NCBI GenBank assembly: GCA_919901925.1 | Contig: CAKKQA010000102.1 | Span: 1 to 35,517 of the forward strand | Direction of reading: 5' to 3' | Length of the DNA: 35,517 nt | From: Omnitrophica bacterium GWA2_41_15 | Lineage (GTDB): Bacteria > Omnitrophota > Gorgyraeia > Gygaellales > UBA12090 | In this document: positions 17,156 through 26,099 of the stretch, one piece after another | Layout: each line of letters opens with the position of its first letter | Position numbering within the stretch: the first letter of the stretch is position 1 | Program-made: the position numbers and the translations under genes | Notes under the pieces: generated by a model | Seen by the model: only the letters and a program-made list of their open reading frames with translations | Database searches by the model: none | What the model was told of the DNA's origin: nothing

Positions 17156-17202
17156 GTTAGGGGGTGGTTTTTCCCACGAAGAGAATGATATTGCTGGAAT
17201 AA

Positions 17203-17481
17203 CTATATATTGTTTAGGAAACGTTTTATATCATTGTGGTCACCGGCAAGAATAAATTCCACTAAGTCTCCTTCCCAGCGAAATAGAATCCTTGCCTTAA
17301 GGCCGCGTCTTATCTCCCAGAAATCACCCTTAAGACGCTTTAGACCGATCCCCTTATGAAGTATCCGGTCATGAGAGAGTATGCCTATCGCTTAGAGAGT
17401 AGCTTTCTTTATCTCTTCTTTTTCTCTGCCATGAAAACTCTTGACCGACCGGTCAAAGGAAGATTTAAATTCAAATCTCAT
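17203..17481 (-). pseudogene. RelE/ParE-like toxin gene with in-frame TAA at codon 30
   Basis: Own translation: MRFEFKSSFDRSVKSFHGREKEEIKKATL*AIGILSHDRILHKGIGLKRLKGDFWEIRRGLKARILFRWEGDLVEFILAGDHNDIKRFLNNI*; ATGA overlap with antitoxin stop. Confidence 0.78.
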
Positions 17482-17732
17482 AATGCCTCAATATGCCTTT
17501 TGGCTCTTTTGTAGGCCTTACCTTTAGCTGAGGCTAACTTCTCAATTTTCGCCCATTCACTGGCAGTATAAGGCGATTCCGCAGTGACTTTGCAAGGAAG
17601 CAAAACCACTCCTTCTTTGCTTAAACCAAAGGCTAAAGAGGCACCTGTATCTACACGCAGAAGCTTCCTTATACGGTTGGGTATAGTAACTTGACCTTTT
17701 GAAGTAATTTTAGCAGTTTCGATAACAGTCAT
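17478..17732 (-). CDS. AbrB/MazE-family antitoxin-like DNA-binding protein
   Basis: MTVIETAKITSKGQVTIPNRIRKLLRVDTGASLAFGLSKEGVVLLP; SD GAGAGGAG before ATG at 17732. Confidence 0.85.
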   Translation of the reverse strand: MTVIETAKITSKGQVTIPNRIRKLLRVDTGASLAFGLSKEGVVLLPCKVTAESPYTASEWAKIEKLASAKGKAYKRAKRHIEAL

Positions 17733-17883
17733 TTTAATCACTCCTCTCACAACAATGAACACCTGTTTATCCAATAAAGCAATTTTTCATTACTTCCTTA
17801 CATTTTTACTTACAATAAAAGTATACGCTATTGATAACTCTTTATCAAGAGGATTATATATTTTTGCTAACTATGAACCTCTA

Positions 17884-17927
17884 ACTGACCCCCGGGATCC
17901 GCCTGATTGCGGACCCCAGGGGTCAGT
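17884..17927. repeat. Family E palindrome, long copy
   Basis: ACTGACCCC-CGGGATCCGCCTGATTGCGGACCCCA-GGGGTCAGT. Confidence 0.6.
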
Positions 17928-17937
17928 TTTGGTTTGC

Positions 17938-19248
17938 CTACTTTAAATCCGTTTGCTGTATACCCATTGCTACTTCTGTAATAATGCCTTTTTTGACGTA
18001 TATAGGACGGATGAGTTTTTTTATGGAATTAAGCTGGCGGGCAAATAAAAGCGCTCCTATCATACAGGTCAACCCCCCGATTATCAAAGTGTTCGGCGCG
18101 CCAAACCTGCTTGCCAACACACCGGCTATCAAAGAGCCAAAAGGCACCATCCCCATAAATGACATCGCAAATAGGCTCATTACCCTGCCGCGCTTATCAT
18201 CGTCGACAATAGTCTGTAAAATCGTGTTACTGGCGGCGGATTGCACCATAAAACCGAAACCAGTTAACACCAGCATAAACAAAGAAAGCCAAAGAGTCCG
18301 AGATAAAGCAAAGGCAATCAGCCCTACGCCAAAAACAAAAGACGCATAGACGATTATCTGATTAAGCCCGACCACGCTTTTACGCCAGGCAAGATAAATC
18401 GCGCCAATCAGCGCGCCAAAACCCGCCGCGGACATAAGAAACCCCAGCGTAAGCGCCGAGCCATGCAAAACTTTCGTAGCAAAAACCGGCATCAGGATGG
18501 CGTAAGAAATCCCCATTAAACTCATCAGCGCCAGAAGCATCAATATCGCTCTTATTGGCGCGAAACCAAAAGCATAAACAACTCCTTGTTTTAATTCTTC
18601 CCACACAGCCGCGCCGGATTTCTTAACTTCTCTCGGAGCAACTTTGATAGCGTATAACGCGATAATCACCGCGATAAAACTTAAGCCGTTAATAAGAAAA
18701 CACATCCCTTCTCCTACAACCAATATAAGCATCCCGGCAACTGACGGGCCGATAAGGCGGGCGGCATTAAACATCGATGAGTTCAATGCAATAGCATTGC
18801 CTAAATCTTCTCTTTTCTCAACCAATTCAAAAACAAAGGCGTGGCGACAGGGAATATCTAAAGAATTTATCATCCCCAAGAAAATACTAAGCGCGATTAT
18901 CTGCCAGATTTGTATATTGTTGGTAAGGACAAGAAAAGCGAGCACAAGCGCCTGAATCATTGCCAGCGTCTGGGTAATAAGCAAAAGGCGGTGGCGGTTA
19001 TGCCTATCAACAAAAACTCCTGCGAATGGAGTGATGAAAAAGGTAGGGATCTGGCCGGCAAAACCGACAACGCCAAGAAGAAAAGCCGAATGGGTCATCC
19101 GATAAACCAGCCAGCTTAACGCGACATTCTGCATCCATGTGCCGACGAGCGAAATGCCCTGCCCGGCGAAAAACAGGCGGTAATTGCGAGAATGTAAAGT
19201 GCGGATCAAAAATTGAAAACCGCTGCTAGTAGATTCTGTGGGTTTCAT
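17938..19248 (-). CDS. MFS transporter (EntS/MFS_3-like)
   Basis: GQGISLVGTWMQNVALSWLVYRMTHSAFLLGVVGFAGQIPTFFITPFAGVFVDRHNRHRLL and multiple TM segments. Confidence 0.88.
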   Translation of the reverse strand: MKPTESTSSGFQFLIRTLHSRNYRLFFAGQGISLVGTWMQNVALSWLVYRMTHSAFLLGVVGFAGQIPTFFITPFAGVFVDRHNRHRLLLITQTLAMIQALVLAFLVLTNNIQIWQIIALSIFLGMINSLDIPCRHAFVFELVEKREDLGNAIALNSSMFNAARLIGPSVAGMLILVVGEGMCFLINGLSFIAVIIALYAIKVAPREVKKSGAAVWEELKQGVVYAFGFAPIRAILMLLALMSLMGISYAILMPVFATKVLHGSALTLGFLMSAAGFGALIGAIYLAWRKSVVGLNQIIVYASFVFGVGLIAFALSRTLWLSLFMLVLTGFGFMVQSAASNTILQTIVDDDKRGRVMSLFAMSFMGMVPFGSLIAGVLASRFGAPNTLIIGGLTCMIGALLFARQLNSIKKLIRPIYVKKGIITEVAMGIQQTDLK

Positions 19249-19264
19249 AGAAATAATAAGCCCT

Positions 19265-19368
19265 CGTCATTGCGATTAACCACGTTGTAGGGACTGTCCT
19301 TGGCTATTGCCTGACTAACAGTTTAGGACTGTCCCTGAATGTCAGTGACGAAGCAATCTCGTTTTTTC
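19265..19368. repeat. Family A repeat remnant (A4) interrupted by family B-like element
   Basis: CGTCATTGCGA then TGTAGGGACTGTCC...GGACTGTCCCT then GTGACGAAGCAATCTCGTTTTTTCCGCC. Confidence 0.7.
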
Positions 19369-19728
19369 CGCCGCTTTAATCTTATTCCAGTTTCTGATGA
19401 TTTGGTGCGTAGATTTGACTTTCACATTGCCGAAAACATGTGGATGGCGATTTTTAAGTTTCTTAATCAACTCATCAATCACGTCTTCGATATCAAAATT
19501 CTTCTCCTTTGACGCTATTTGAGCATTAAACATCACGTGAAGCAGGATATCGCCTAATTCTTCCTTCATATGATGGCGATTGCCCTTTCTTACCGCGTGA
19601 ATAAACTCTTCCACTTCTTCGCGCAGGCCGGAAATCAGGCTTTTATGCGTCTGCTTCTTATCCCACATGCACCCTTTAGGGCCATGAAGAGTCTTAAAGA
19701 CCTTTTTTAATTCAATAAACTTTGTCAT
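19342..19728 (-). CDS. mazG: MazG-family nucleotide pyrophosphohydrolase
   Basis: LHGPKGCMWDKKQTHKSLISGLREEVEEFIHAV, EELGDILLHVMFNAQIA; last residues lie in repeat A4. Confidence 0.88.
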   Translation of the reverse strand: MTKFIELKKVFKTLHGPKGCMWDKKQTHKSLISGLREEVEEFIHAVRKGNRHHMKEELGDILLHVMFNAQIASKEKNFDIEDVIDELIKKLKNRHPHVFGNVKVKSTHQIIRNWNKIKAAEKTRLLRH

Positions 19729-19734
19729 ATGCGA

Positions 19735-20313
19735 TTAGAAATTCTCCGCTAAAACTTCATAAAAACTTTGCGGGTGTTTACAGGCAGGGCATTCTTTCGG
19801 CGCTTGATCGCTTTCAATAACATATCCGCAATTGATGCAATGCCACTTAACCGGGGCCTTTTTCATAAACACTTCGTTATTTGCGATATTGTTGATTAAC
19901 TTTCGGTAGCGGGCTTCGTGGAATTTCTCTACTTTGGATATCTGCTCAAATGAACGCGCCACCTCCGGAAATCCTTCGCTCTTTGCCGTCTGGGCGAAAT
20001 CCGCGTAAAGAGTGGTCCATTCCATATTTTCTCCGGCTGCAGCAGCCTCGAGATTAGACTTGGTATCTTTTATCTGTCCTGCCGGATATACCGCCACAAT
20101 TTCCACGTCTCCACCTTCAAGGTGTTTAAAAAACATCTTGGCGTGTTCTTTTTCATTCTCAGCTGTCTCGGCGAAAATATTAGCGATCTGCTCCAAGCCT
20201 TCTTTTCTGGCGGCCGAAGAAAAATAAGTGTATCTGTTTCTCGCCTGGGATTCGCCGGCAAAAGCGGCAAGCAGATTTTTTTCAGTTTTGGTGCCTTTGA
20301 TTGATTTTGCCAT
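19735..20313 (-). CDS. Rubrerythrin
   Basis: [31 protein letters not shown]-terminal rubredoxin [30 protein letters not shown]. Confidence 0.95.
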   Translation of the reverse strand: MAKSIKGTKTEKNLLAAFAGESQARNRYTYFSSAARKEGLEQIANIFAETAENEKEHAKMFFKHLEGGDVEIVAVYPAGQIKDTKSNLEAAAAGENMEWTTLYADFAQTAKSEGFPEVARSFEQISKVEKFHEARYRKLINNIANNEVFMKKAPVKWHCINCGYVIESDQAPKECPACKHPQSFYEVLAENF

Positions 20314-20336
20314 AGCAACATTATCTCCAATCTCTA

Positions 20337-20373
20337 TGTAGGGGGCGACACAGTCTGACTGTTCGTCCCCTAC
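20337..20373. repeat. Family B palindrome, copy B6
   Basis: TGTAGGGGGCGACACAGTCTGACTGTTCGTCCCCTAC. Confidence 0.75.
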
Positions 20374-20395
20374 GCTATATTAGCTCAAAAATTCG

Positions 20396-20617
20396 TTAAA
20401 CCGCTTCGACGCTTTTTACTTCCGGGACTTCCTGTTTGATCAAACGTTCAATACCCATCTTTAAAGTCATTGAGCTCATTGGGCACCCCGAGCAGGCACC
20501 GGTAAGCTTTACCTTGACTACTCCATCAGCAGTCACATCAACCAACTCAACCGAACCGCCGTCAGCAGCTAACATCGGCTTAACTTTCTCTAACGCCTTC
20601 AATACTTTTTCTCTCAT
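20396..20617 (-). CDS. NifU C-terminal-like Fe-S scaffold
   Basis: MLAADGGSVELVDVTADGVVKVKLTGACSGCPMSSMTLKMGIERLI. Confidence 0.92.
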   Translation of the reverse strand: MREKVLKALEKVKPMLAADGGSVELVDVTADGVVKVKLTGACSGCPMSSMTLKMGIERLIKQEVPEVKSVEAV

Positions 20618-20634
20618 CTTATCCCCCTTCAATT

Positions 20635-20762
20635 GTGGGGACAGGTACAAAACAACCGTGGGACCAGGTCCAATTTAACCGCCTGAAGTGTCCCCACTAC
20701 TTGGGGACACTTTCCAACCGCATTTTGGACCTGGTCCCAACCGTGTTTTGGACCTGTCCCCA
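20635..20762. repeat. Family D ~128-bp imperfect inverted repeat
   Basis: GTGGGGACAGGTACAAAACAACCGTGGGACCAGGTCC...TGTCCCCACTACTTGGGGACA...GGACCTGGTCCCAACCGTGTTTTGGACCTGTCCCCA. Confidence 0.85.
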
Positions 20763-20764
20763 AT

Positions 20765-22108
20765 CTAGAGTTTTGGCATTTTTAGCCCCAAATCGCTCCA
20801 CATCCTTGTTTCTTCCATACAAAGATACAGTTTCTGCCCGCACGAATGGCTGCCAAGCAGATGTATCATCTCCTTATATACGCCGTAGCGCATTGAATAC
20901 GGATAACGTAGTTTACTATCATATCCCAGCGACAGCTCCTCATCAAGGATTTTATTTGCCGCGAAACGCCTCTCGATTATCCGCTTCACGTCCGGCCGAA
21001 ACCTCAAAGTTCCAATGCTTATCCAGGCAATATCTTCCGGTTTTACCGCGCAAAACAAATTCTCGATAAGATTCCTATATTCTTCCTGCCAGCCGTTAAA
21101 ATAGATCACCGGGTCAAAATGAAAACCTACTTTATATCCTGCCCTTACAATTTTCGATGCCGCGTTTAGCCTTTCTTTTAACGAAGAGGCAAGAAACTCA
21201 TTTTCATCTATAATTATTTGCGGATTTAGCGACCAGGAAATAACGATATTCCCGGGCGCGCTTTTTTTCAGAAGATTATTTATTTCAATACTTTTTGTCT
21301 TAAACTCAAACGTTGTTTTTCTATGCCTCTTAAAAAAGTCAAGAAGCGCCAGGGAATAGTCTGTAAATCCATCCAAAGCTAAAGAATCAGAAAATTCTCC
21401 TGTGCCAATGCGGATTTTTCCGGATGAACTGGCGAACTGATCAAAGAATTTATCAATATTCGCCGGCAATATTATGCCGGGTGAATTAGTATAGGCCTGC
21501 AAATAACAATATGTACATTCAAACGGACAGCCAAACCCTAAATTAAATACATAATACCCGCATCCTACCGCGCCTTTTGTGCAAGGGCATACTTTGAAAA
21601 AATCATAGTTTTCTTTGACTATAAAAACCTTATCACGCCTGCGGTTATATTCCCGGATATCGATCCCGCGGTGCAGCGAGCGGTAAGCCTTCAAAGATTC
21701 TATTTCCTTAAAAACAGCATTAGGAAATATCTTTTTAAAACGGGCTTCCAGATAAGAGCCCGCCGCAACTTTTTCCACAAAAAATTCTTTAGGGTAAAAA
21801 CCCTTACAGCTGGTATCCGCCGCTTCAAGAGTATTTAATTCTATTTTAGGCAAATAGGGAGTAATACTTTTTTGCGTCGATGACGAATAAGGAAACCTGC
21901 GCTTAAGAAGCCCTTCTTTTACAGCCTCAAAATCCGAAAAATCCACCCCTGACAAAATATCCGCGGCTAAGATATTCTCTCTTTTGGCAACTTCATAAAT
22001 CAACCTCGTGATTTCCTGCCGCTTATTGACTCCAAAAGCGGGAAATCTCCTCCTTATGAATGCCTTGACTGCTTTTAGGCGGTTAAGTTCTCTTTGATAA
22101 AACTGCAT
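20765..22108 (-). CDS. Spore photoproduct lyase-like radical SAM protein
   Basis: VFNLGFGCPFECTYCYLQAYTNSPGIILPANIDKFFDQF; SPL-family layout. Confidence 0.85.
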   Translation of the reverse strand: MQFYQRELNRLKAVKAFIRRRFPAFGVNKRQEITRLIYEVAKRENILAADILSGVDFSDFEAVKEGLLKRRFPYSSSTQKSITPYLPKIELNTLEAADTSCKGFYPKEFFVEKVAAGSYLEARFKKIFPNAVFKEIESLKAYRSLHRGIDIREYNRRRDKVFIVKENYDFFKVCPCTKGAVGCGYYVFNLGFGCPFECTYCYLQAYTNSPGIILPANIDKFFDQFASSSGKIRIGTGEFSDSLALDGFTDYSLALLDFFKRHRKTTFEFKTKSIEINNLLKKSAPGNIVISWSLNPQIIIDENEFLASSLKERLNAASKIVRAGYKVGFHFDPVIYFNGWQEEYRNLIENLFCAVKPEDIAWISIGTLRFRPDVKRIIERRFAANKILDEELSLGYDSKLRYPYSMRYGVYKEMIHLLGSHSCGQKLYLCMEETRMWSDLGLKMPKL

Positions 22109-22794
22109 AGTAAGCGGGCGGCTTCTTTTATTGAAGAATTCAAAGCGAGCTTTTGGACGGGATTTTTCTTAGCGTAAAAGTTAACTTTATTTACAATATC
22201 GCTTATATAAAAAAGCGCGATTGCCTTTATGCCAACGTGATGACAGGCAGCAAAGAGCGCTGAACTCTCCATATCCAAAACATCAATGGCCTTCTTCGTA
22301 AAAAAATCCAGCCTCTCCTCTTCTAGTTTTAAAGATGAAACCGTACAGCAAGTTACCTCTTTCACTTTTTGCGTACGGCTAAAATTTAAAAATCTTCCTA
22401 GTAATTCTTTATGCGCGCGAGAAACTTCTAATTCTACCTCGGGCTTTAAAAGCATCCGGCTAAAGCTTTCAAATGAATAGCTTATCGACGGTGAAACTAA
22501 TGAGCCTGTTTCTAACCCTTGCCTTTCTGCTGTCAGCCCACAGGAGCCAAACAGGATTATATTCTCGCAAGGGGTACTTTCTAGATAAAGCGCCGCGTCC
22601 GCGGTTAATCCGGCGTTCATGCCCGTATGGATAACGGTAAAATCTTTGTTGTTGGCGCTGGTATATAATTTTCCCCGGTGAAGAGGGCCTAACCTGAATT
22701 CATCAGAGGCTATTTTAAAAATAAACGGCGCCAAGACACAGGTCTTTTTTACCTGCTTATCTTTTATTCCGAAAAGGACTTCGATTTTTGTCAT
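22075..22794 (-). CDS. Nucleoside phosphorylase-superfamily protein
   Basis: VIHTGMNAGLTADAALYLES, VLDMESSALFAACHHVGIKAIALFYISD. Confidence 0.75.
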   Translation of the reverse strand: MTKIEVLFGIKDKQVKKTCVLAPFIFKIASDEFRLGPLHRGKLYTSANNKDFTVIHTGMNAGLTADAALYLESTPCENIILFGSCGLTAERQGLETGSLVSPSISYSFESFSRMLLKPEVELEVSRAHKELLGRFLNFSRTQKVKEVTCCTVSSLKLEEERLDFFTKKAIDVLDMESSALFAACHHVGIKAIALFYISDIVNKVNFYAKKNPVQKLALNSSIKEAARLLCSFIKENLTA

Positions 22795-22805
22795 GAATTA
22801 TTCTT

Positions 22806-22913
22806 CGTCATTGCGAGGAACCCTCGCTTGGCATTTCTCTGACGAAGCAATCTCGTTTTTAAAAACGAGATTGCTTCGTCGCCTCATCCTAATAACAGCT
22901 CCTCGCAATGACG
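22806..22913. repeat. Family A palindromic repeat, copy A5
   Basis: CGTCATTGCGAGGAACCCTCGCTTGGCATTTCTCTGACGAAGCAATCTCGTTTTTAAAAACGAGATTGCTTCGTCG...AGCTCCTCGCAATGACG. Confidence 0.92.
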
Positions 22914-22923
22914 CTTAAAAGCC

Positions 22924-23982
22924 TTATACTTCAATCGAATTATACTCGATATTCCCTAAACCCTTTTTATGGGCGTATTCGAACATGCCCTGATAAACGT
23001 CTTTGGCCTCATCAAAAAACGCGCCCTTTTTATGTTGCTCGCTAAAATCAGCCGCCGCCTTATCTACGCTAAGAGCATCTTGTGAAGCAAATATCCCGAT
23101 GTTTTCCGCGACCATTTTCTCATCCTTATTAGATATGCAGTCGCATTCTTTGGTAATATCCAGCGCGAAATTAATAAAAAAACGGTTTTTAAATTTTGAG
23201 AGTATGAATTGGGCGACATCAACCATTCTCTTGGAAAAAACATGCGGGTCTTCATGCCAGTTTATGTATATCGCGTCGAATTTACAGGCGCACAGGCATT
23301 CGCCACAGCCAATACAGACCTTCGGATTGATAAATGCCTTTTCTTTCATTGATATCGCGCCAACCGGGCAGATAGCAATACAACAGCCGCAGGCAGTGCA
23401 TTTGGCCTCGATAACATTAGGCTTCAACGAAGAATGCTGGACTTGTTTTGTCGGCCGGCAGCTCATCCCCATTGCCACGTTTTTTATCGCCCCGGCATAA
23501 CCTGATACGATATGGCCGGTAACATGCGATATAACCACCAAGCTATCCAACATACCAATAAAAGAAGGAACTTTTATTTTCTTTATATTTTCGCCTTCCA
23601 GGTCAAATTCCCTGCCATCGTTCCCCATGACTCCATCAGCCACAATAAAAGGCGCGCCTACTCTAGAATGGCCGAAACCTTTACTCTGGGCGAGATTAAG
23701 ATGGTCAACCGCATTCTGGCGTTGGCCGCTATATATAACGGAAGTATCAAAAATAAACGGTTTTGCCCCTGCCTTTTTCATCTGGCCGATTATAGTTTTT
23801 ACTAATTCCGGGCTGACATTATAAATACAGGGAGAATCTCCGATTGTAATCTTAACAGGGATGAACTCATCCTTGCAGTATCCGGCGAAAGGATTGACCT
23901 TCTCTAAGAATTTCTTGAGAGCCGCTACCCTTGCTTCCAAATCCCGCGAATCTGTTTTTATAAAATATACGTCGCTTTTCAT
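22924..23982 (-). CDS. DUF362 domain protein with 2x[4Fe-4S] ferredoxin domain
   Basis: CTACGCCIAICPVGAISMKEKAFINPKVCIGCGECLCACKFDAI. Confidence 0.88.
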   Translation of the reverse strand: MKSDVYFIKTDSRDLEARVAALKKFLEKVNPFAGYCKDEFIPVKITIGDSPCIYNVSPELVKTIIGQMKKAGAKPFIFDTSVIYSGQRQNAVDHLNLAQSKGFGHSRVGAPFIVADGVMGNDGREFDLEGENIKKIKVPSFIGMLDSLVVISHVTGHIVSGYAGAIKNVAMGMSCRPTKQVQHSSLKPNVIEAKCTACGCCIAICPVGAISMKEKAFINPKVCIGCGECLCACKFDAIYINWHEDPHVFSKRMVDVAQFILSKFKNRFFINFALDITKECDCISNKDEKMVAENIGIFASQDALSVDKAAADFSEQHKKGAFFDEAKDVYQGMFEYAHKKGLGNIEYNSIEV

Positions 23983-24002
23983 ATTGTTTTCCTTATCGCG
24001 TC

Positions 24003-24198
24003 TTAGGGCGCCATAAATGGCGCCCCTACAGAATAGCTGGCAGATGCCGTACGTCTGTAGGGGTCGGATTTATCCGACCCGTTTGTTTCCGGCGCGATAA
24101 ATCGCGCCCCTACAGGTGCGGTGCCAATCCATCCGCATTGCCGCCGCGCGGTGTTAACCACGGTTTGTAGGGGTCGGATTTATGCGGCCCGTTCCCGC
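24003..24198. repeat. Cluster of family B elements
   Basis: TTAGGGCGCCATAAATGGCGCCCCTACA; GTACGTCTGTAGGGGTCGGATTTATCCGACCCGTTTGTTTCCGGCGCGATAAATCGCGCCCCTACA; TGTAGGGGTCGGATTTATGCGGCCCG. Confidence 0.9.
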
Positions 24199-24202
24199 TT
24201 AA

Positions 24203-24775
24203 CTATCTTTCAAACTTCGCTAGCTTTAACCACCACTTATTCGCGTCCCAATTTTTCGCGGCTTTCCATAAGCTCTTCGCGCTTTTAGTTTTTAGATGTT
24301 CCGGGGCTTTTTTCTGAAAATTCTTCGCCGAAAGATAACCGTACGCTTGGTATTCCTTTGCCTGTATAAGGCATTCTAAAATATCCGCGTCACGGGCGAT
24401 AATCGCGTCTTTTGTATTCTGCTTAAAACGCTGATTATGCAAATCCGTAAGTTCTTTGCTGATATCCCGCGGAAGATTTTTCATCTGTTCGGCAAACGCG
24501 GCTTTTTCCGCTTTGGGAAAATCAATATATCGATGGCCCATTTTGTGCAAATCATTTATCCGGGCTTCATGGATATCGTTAAACAGCGCCATCATCACGC
24601 ATTTATAAGGCGCGACGCGCTCCATCTTTGCCAAGGCATACGCTATCACAGCGCAACGGAAGCTATGGTCAGCAACGCTCTCGGGATCTTTAATGCCAAC
24701 AACCCACCAACCGCTCCTTTTGACCCGTTTAAGAAGGCCCGCCTCCGAAACAAAATTTAATAAATTATTTACCAT
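24203..24775 (-). CDS. HD-domain hydrolase (YfbR/5'-nucleotidase-like)
   Basis: VADHSFRCAVIAYALAKMERVAPYKCVMMALFNDIHEARINDLHKMGHRYI (H...D pattern). ATG at 24775 preferred; ORF-track ATG lies near the repeat. Confidence 0.8.
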   Translation of the reverse strand: MVNNLLNFVSEAGLLKRVKRSGWWVVGIKDPESVADHSFRCAVIAYALAKMERVAPYKCVMMALFNDIHEARINDLHKMGHRYIDFPKAEKAAFAEQMKNLPRDISKELTDLHNQRFKQNTKDAIIARDADILECLIQAKEYQAYGYLSAKNFQKKAPEHLKTKSAKSLWKAAKNWDANKWWLKLAKFER

Positions 24776-24785
24776 ATGCGTATTT

Positions 24786-24890
24786 GTCATTGCGAGGAGC
24801 TATTATTAGGATGATGCGACGAAGCAATCTCGTATTAAAAGCAAGATTGCTTCGTCACCTAATGTCAAACATGGGTTTCTCGCAATGACG
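24786..24890. repeat. Family A palindromic repeat, copy A6
   Basis: GTCATTGCGAGGAGC...GCGACGAAGCAATCTCG...GATTGCTTCGTC...CTCGCAATGACG. Confidence 0.9.
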
Positions 24891-24936
24891 CTCTGACCTT
24901 CATTTTGCCCACATTGCCAGAATGAATTTATGTTTA

Positions 24937-25650
24937 TTAACCTCTCTGCCTTACCGCCTCATAGCAAAAAATCGCCGCGGCTACGGCTGCGTTAAAAGTC
25001 AAATCCGCGCCCTGCATCGACAAGGTCAGCTTAAAATCCAGATGCCTAATCAACCCCTGCCTAATACCCTTTCCCTCTGAACCAATGACAATGCCTAAGG
25101 GGAAATTAAGTTTTGTTTTTCTTAAATCCTCTCCGCTGTCGACAACAGCACCGCCTATCCAATAACCGGCGGCTTTTGATTTATCGATTGCCTGCGATAA
25201 ATTTACGGCTTTGCATACCGGCACATAATTTTCCGCGCCTTGCGCCACCCGCAAAACCGCTTCGGTCACCTCAACCGAATCGTGCTTCGGGATCACGGCG
25301 CTAAACCTGCCGAAACAAGCCGCAGTGCGCAATATACTGCCTAAATTTTGCGGGTCGTTTAAACTATCGAGAAATAAAATAACATAAGGCTCTTTCTTTG
25401 AACACTCAAGCAGTTCGTCAAAATCAAAATATTCAAATTCGCCTATTTCTGCTATCAATCCTTGTGAAGGTATATCACGGGAGGCTTTTTTAAATTCTTG
25501 GGAAGAAAAATATTGAATAGGAATATGCGAGGCCCGAATTGTTTTCTCGATATCCGCGTTTGCCGGGGATTTTTCCAGAAAAATCCTTACGATACTTTTA
25601 GGGCTTACCTTTAACCGCTCGCTGATAGAATTCTTGCCGTATATTTTCAC
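24937..25650 (-). CDS. TrmH/RlmB-family 2'-O-ribose RNA methyltransferase
   Basis: ILFLDSLNDPQNLGSILRTAACFG, GIVIGSEGKGIRQGLIRHLDFKLTLSM..ADLTFNAAVAAAI. Confidence 0.93.
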   Translation of the reverse strand: MKIYGKNSISERLKVSPKSIVRIFLEKSPANADIEKTIRASHIPIQYFSSQEFKKASRDIPSQGLIAEIGEFEYFDFDELLECSKKEPYVILFLDSLNDPQNLGSILRTAACFGRFSAVIPKHDSVEVTEAVLRVAQGAENYVPVCKAVNLSQAIDKSKAAGYWIGGAVVDSGEDLRKTKLNFPLGIVIGSEGKGIRQGLIRHLDFKLTLSMQGADLTFNAAVAAAIFCYEAVRQRG

Positions 25651-25652
25651 TT

Positions 25653-26099
25653 CTATATCTGATAATTGACAGCTTGATGCTTGTTTTTGATATCTTTTAT
25701 AATATCCTCAAAGGTAACCTTATCCACAATATCCGAAGTGGCTTTGGTAACCTTAAGCCAGATATTTCTAAAGGCGCATTTATAGATATCCGCGCAGCCT
25801 TTATAATTATTTTTTAGCCCCGCGCAGTCTATCGGCTCAATCGGCCCGTCGATAAACCTGACTACGTCTCCTACTTTTATTTCGGCCGGCGGCTTAGCGA
25901 GAAAATATCCGCCCTTTATCCCGCGCTTGCTATCCACAAAGCCTCCGCGCTTTAGGTCTAACAAAACCTGCTCCAAAAACTTTACCGGAACGTCAGCACG
26001 CTTGGCGAGCTCATGTATTGTAACTATTTTTCGCGAATAATGCAAAGCTAAATCCAGGATTGCTTTTAAGGCGTAATCGCCTTTGTAGGTTATTTTCAT
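25653..26099 (-). CDS. Rrf2-family transcriptional regulator (second copy)
   Basis: MKITYKGDYALKAILDLALHYSRKIVTIHELAKRADVPVKFLEQVLLDLKRGGFVDSKRGIKGGYFLAKPP. Confidence 0.88.
   Translation of the reverse strand: MKITYKGDYALKAILDLALHYSRKIVTIHELAKRADVPVKFLEQVLLDLKRGGFVDSKRGIKGGYFLAKPPAEIKVGDVVRFIDGPIEPIDCAGLKNNYKGCADIYKCAFRNIWLKVTKATSDIVDKVTFEDIIKDIKNKHQAVNYQI

Noticed and set aside
24003-24198. Clustered repeats considered as a CRISPR array
   Set aside because: Units are palindromic family B elements without regular spacers and no cas genes are present.
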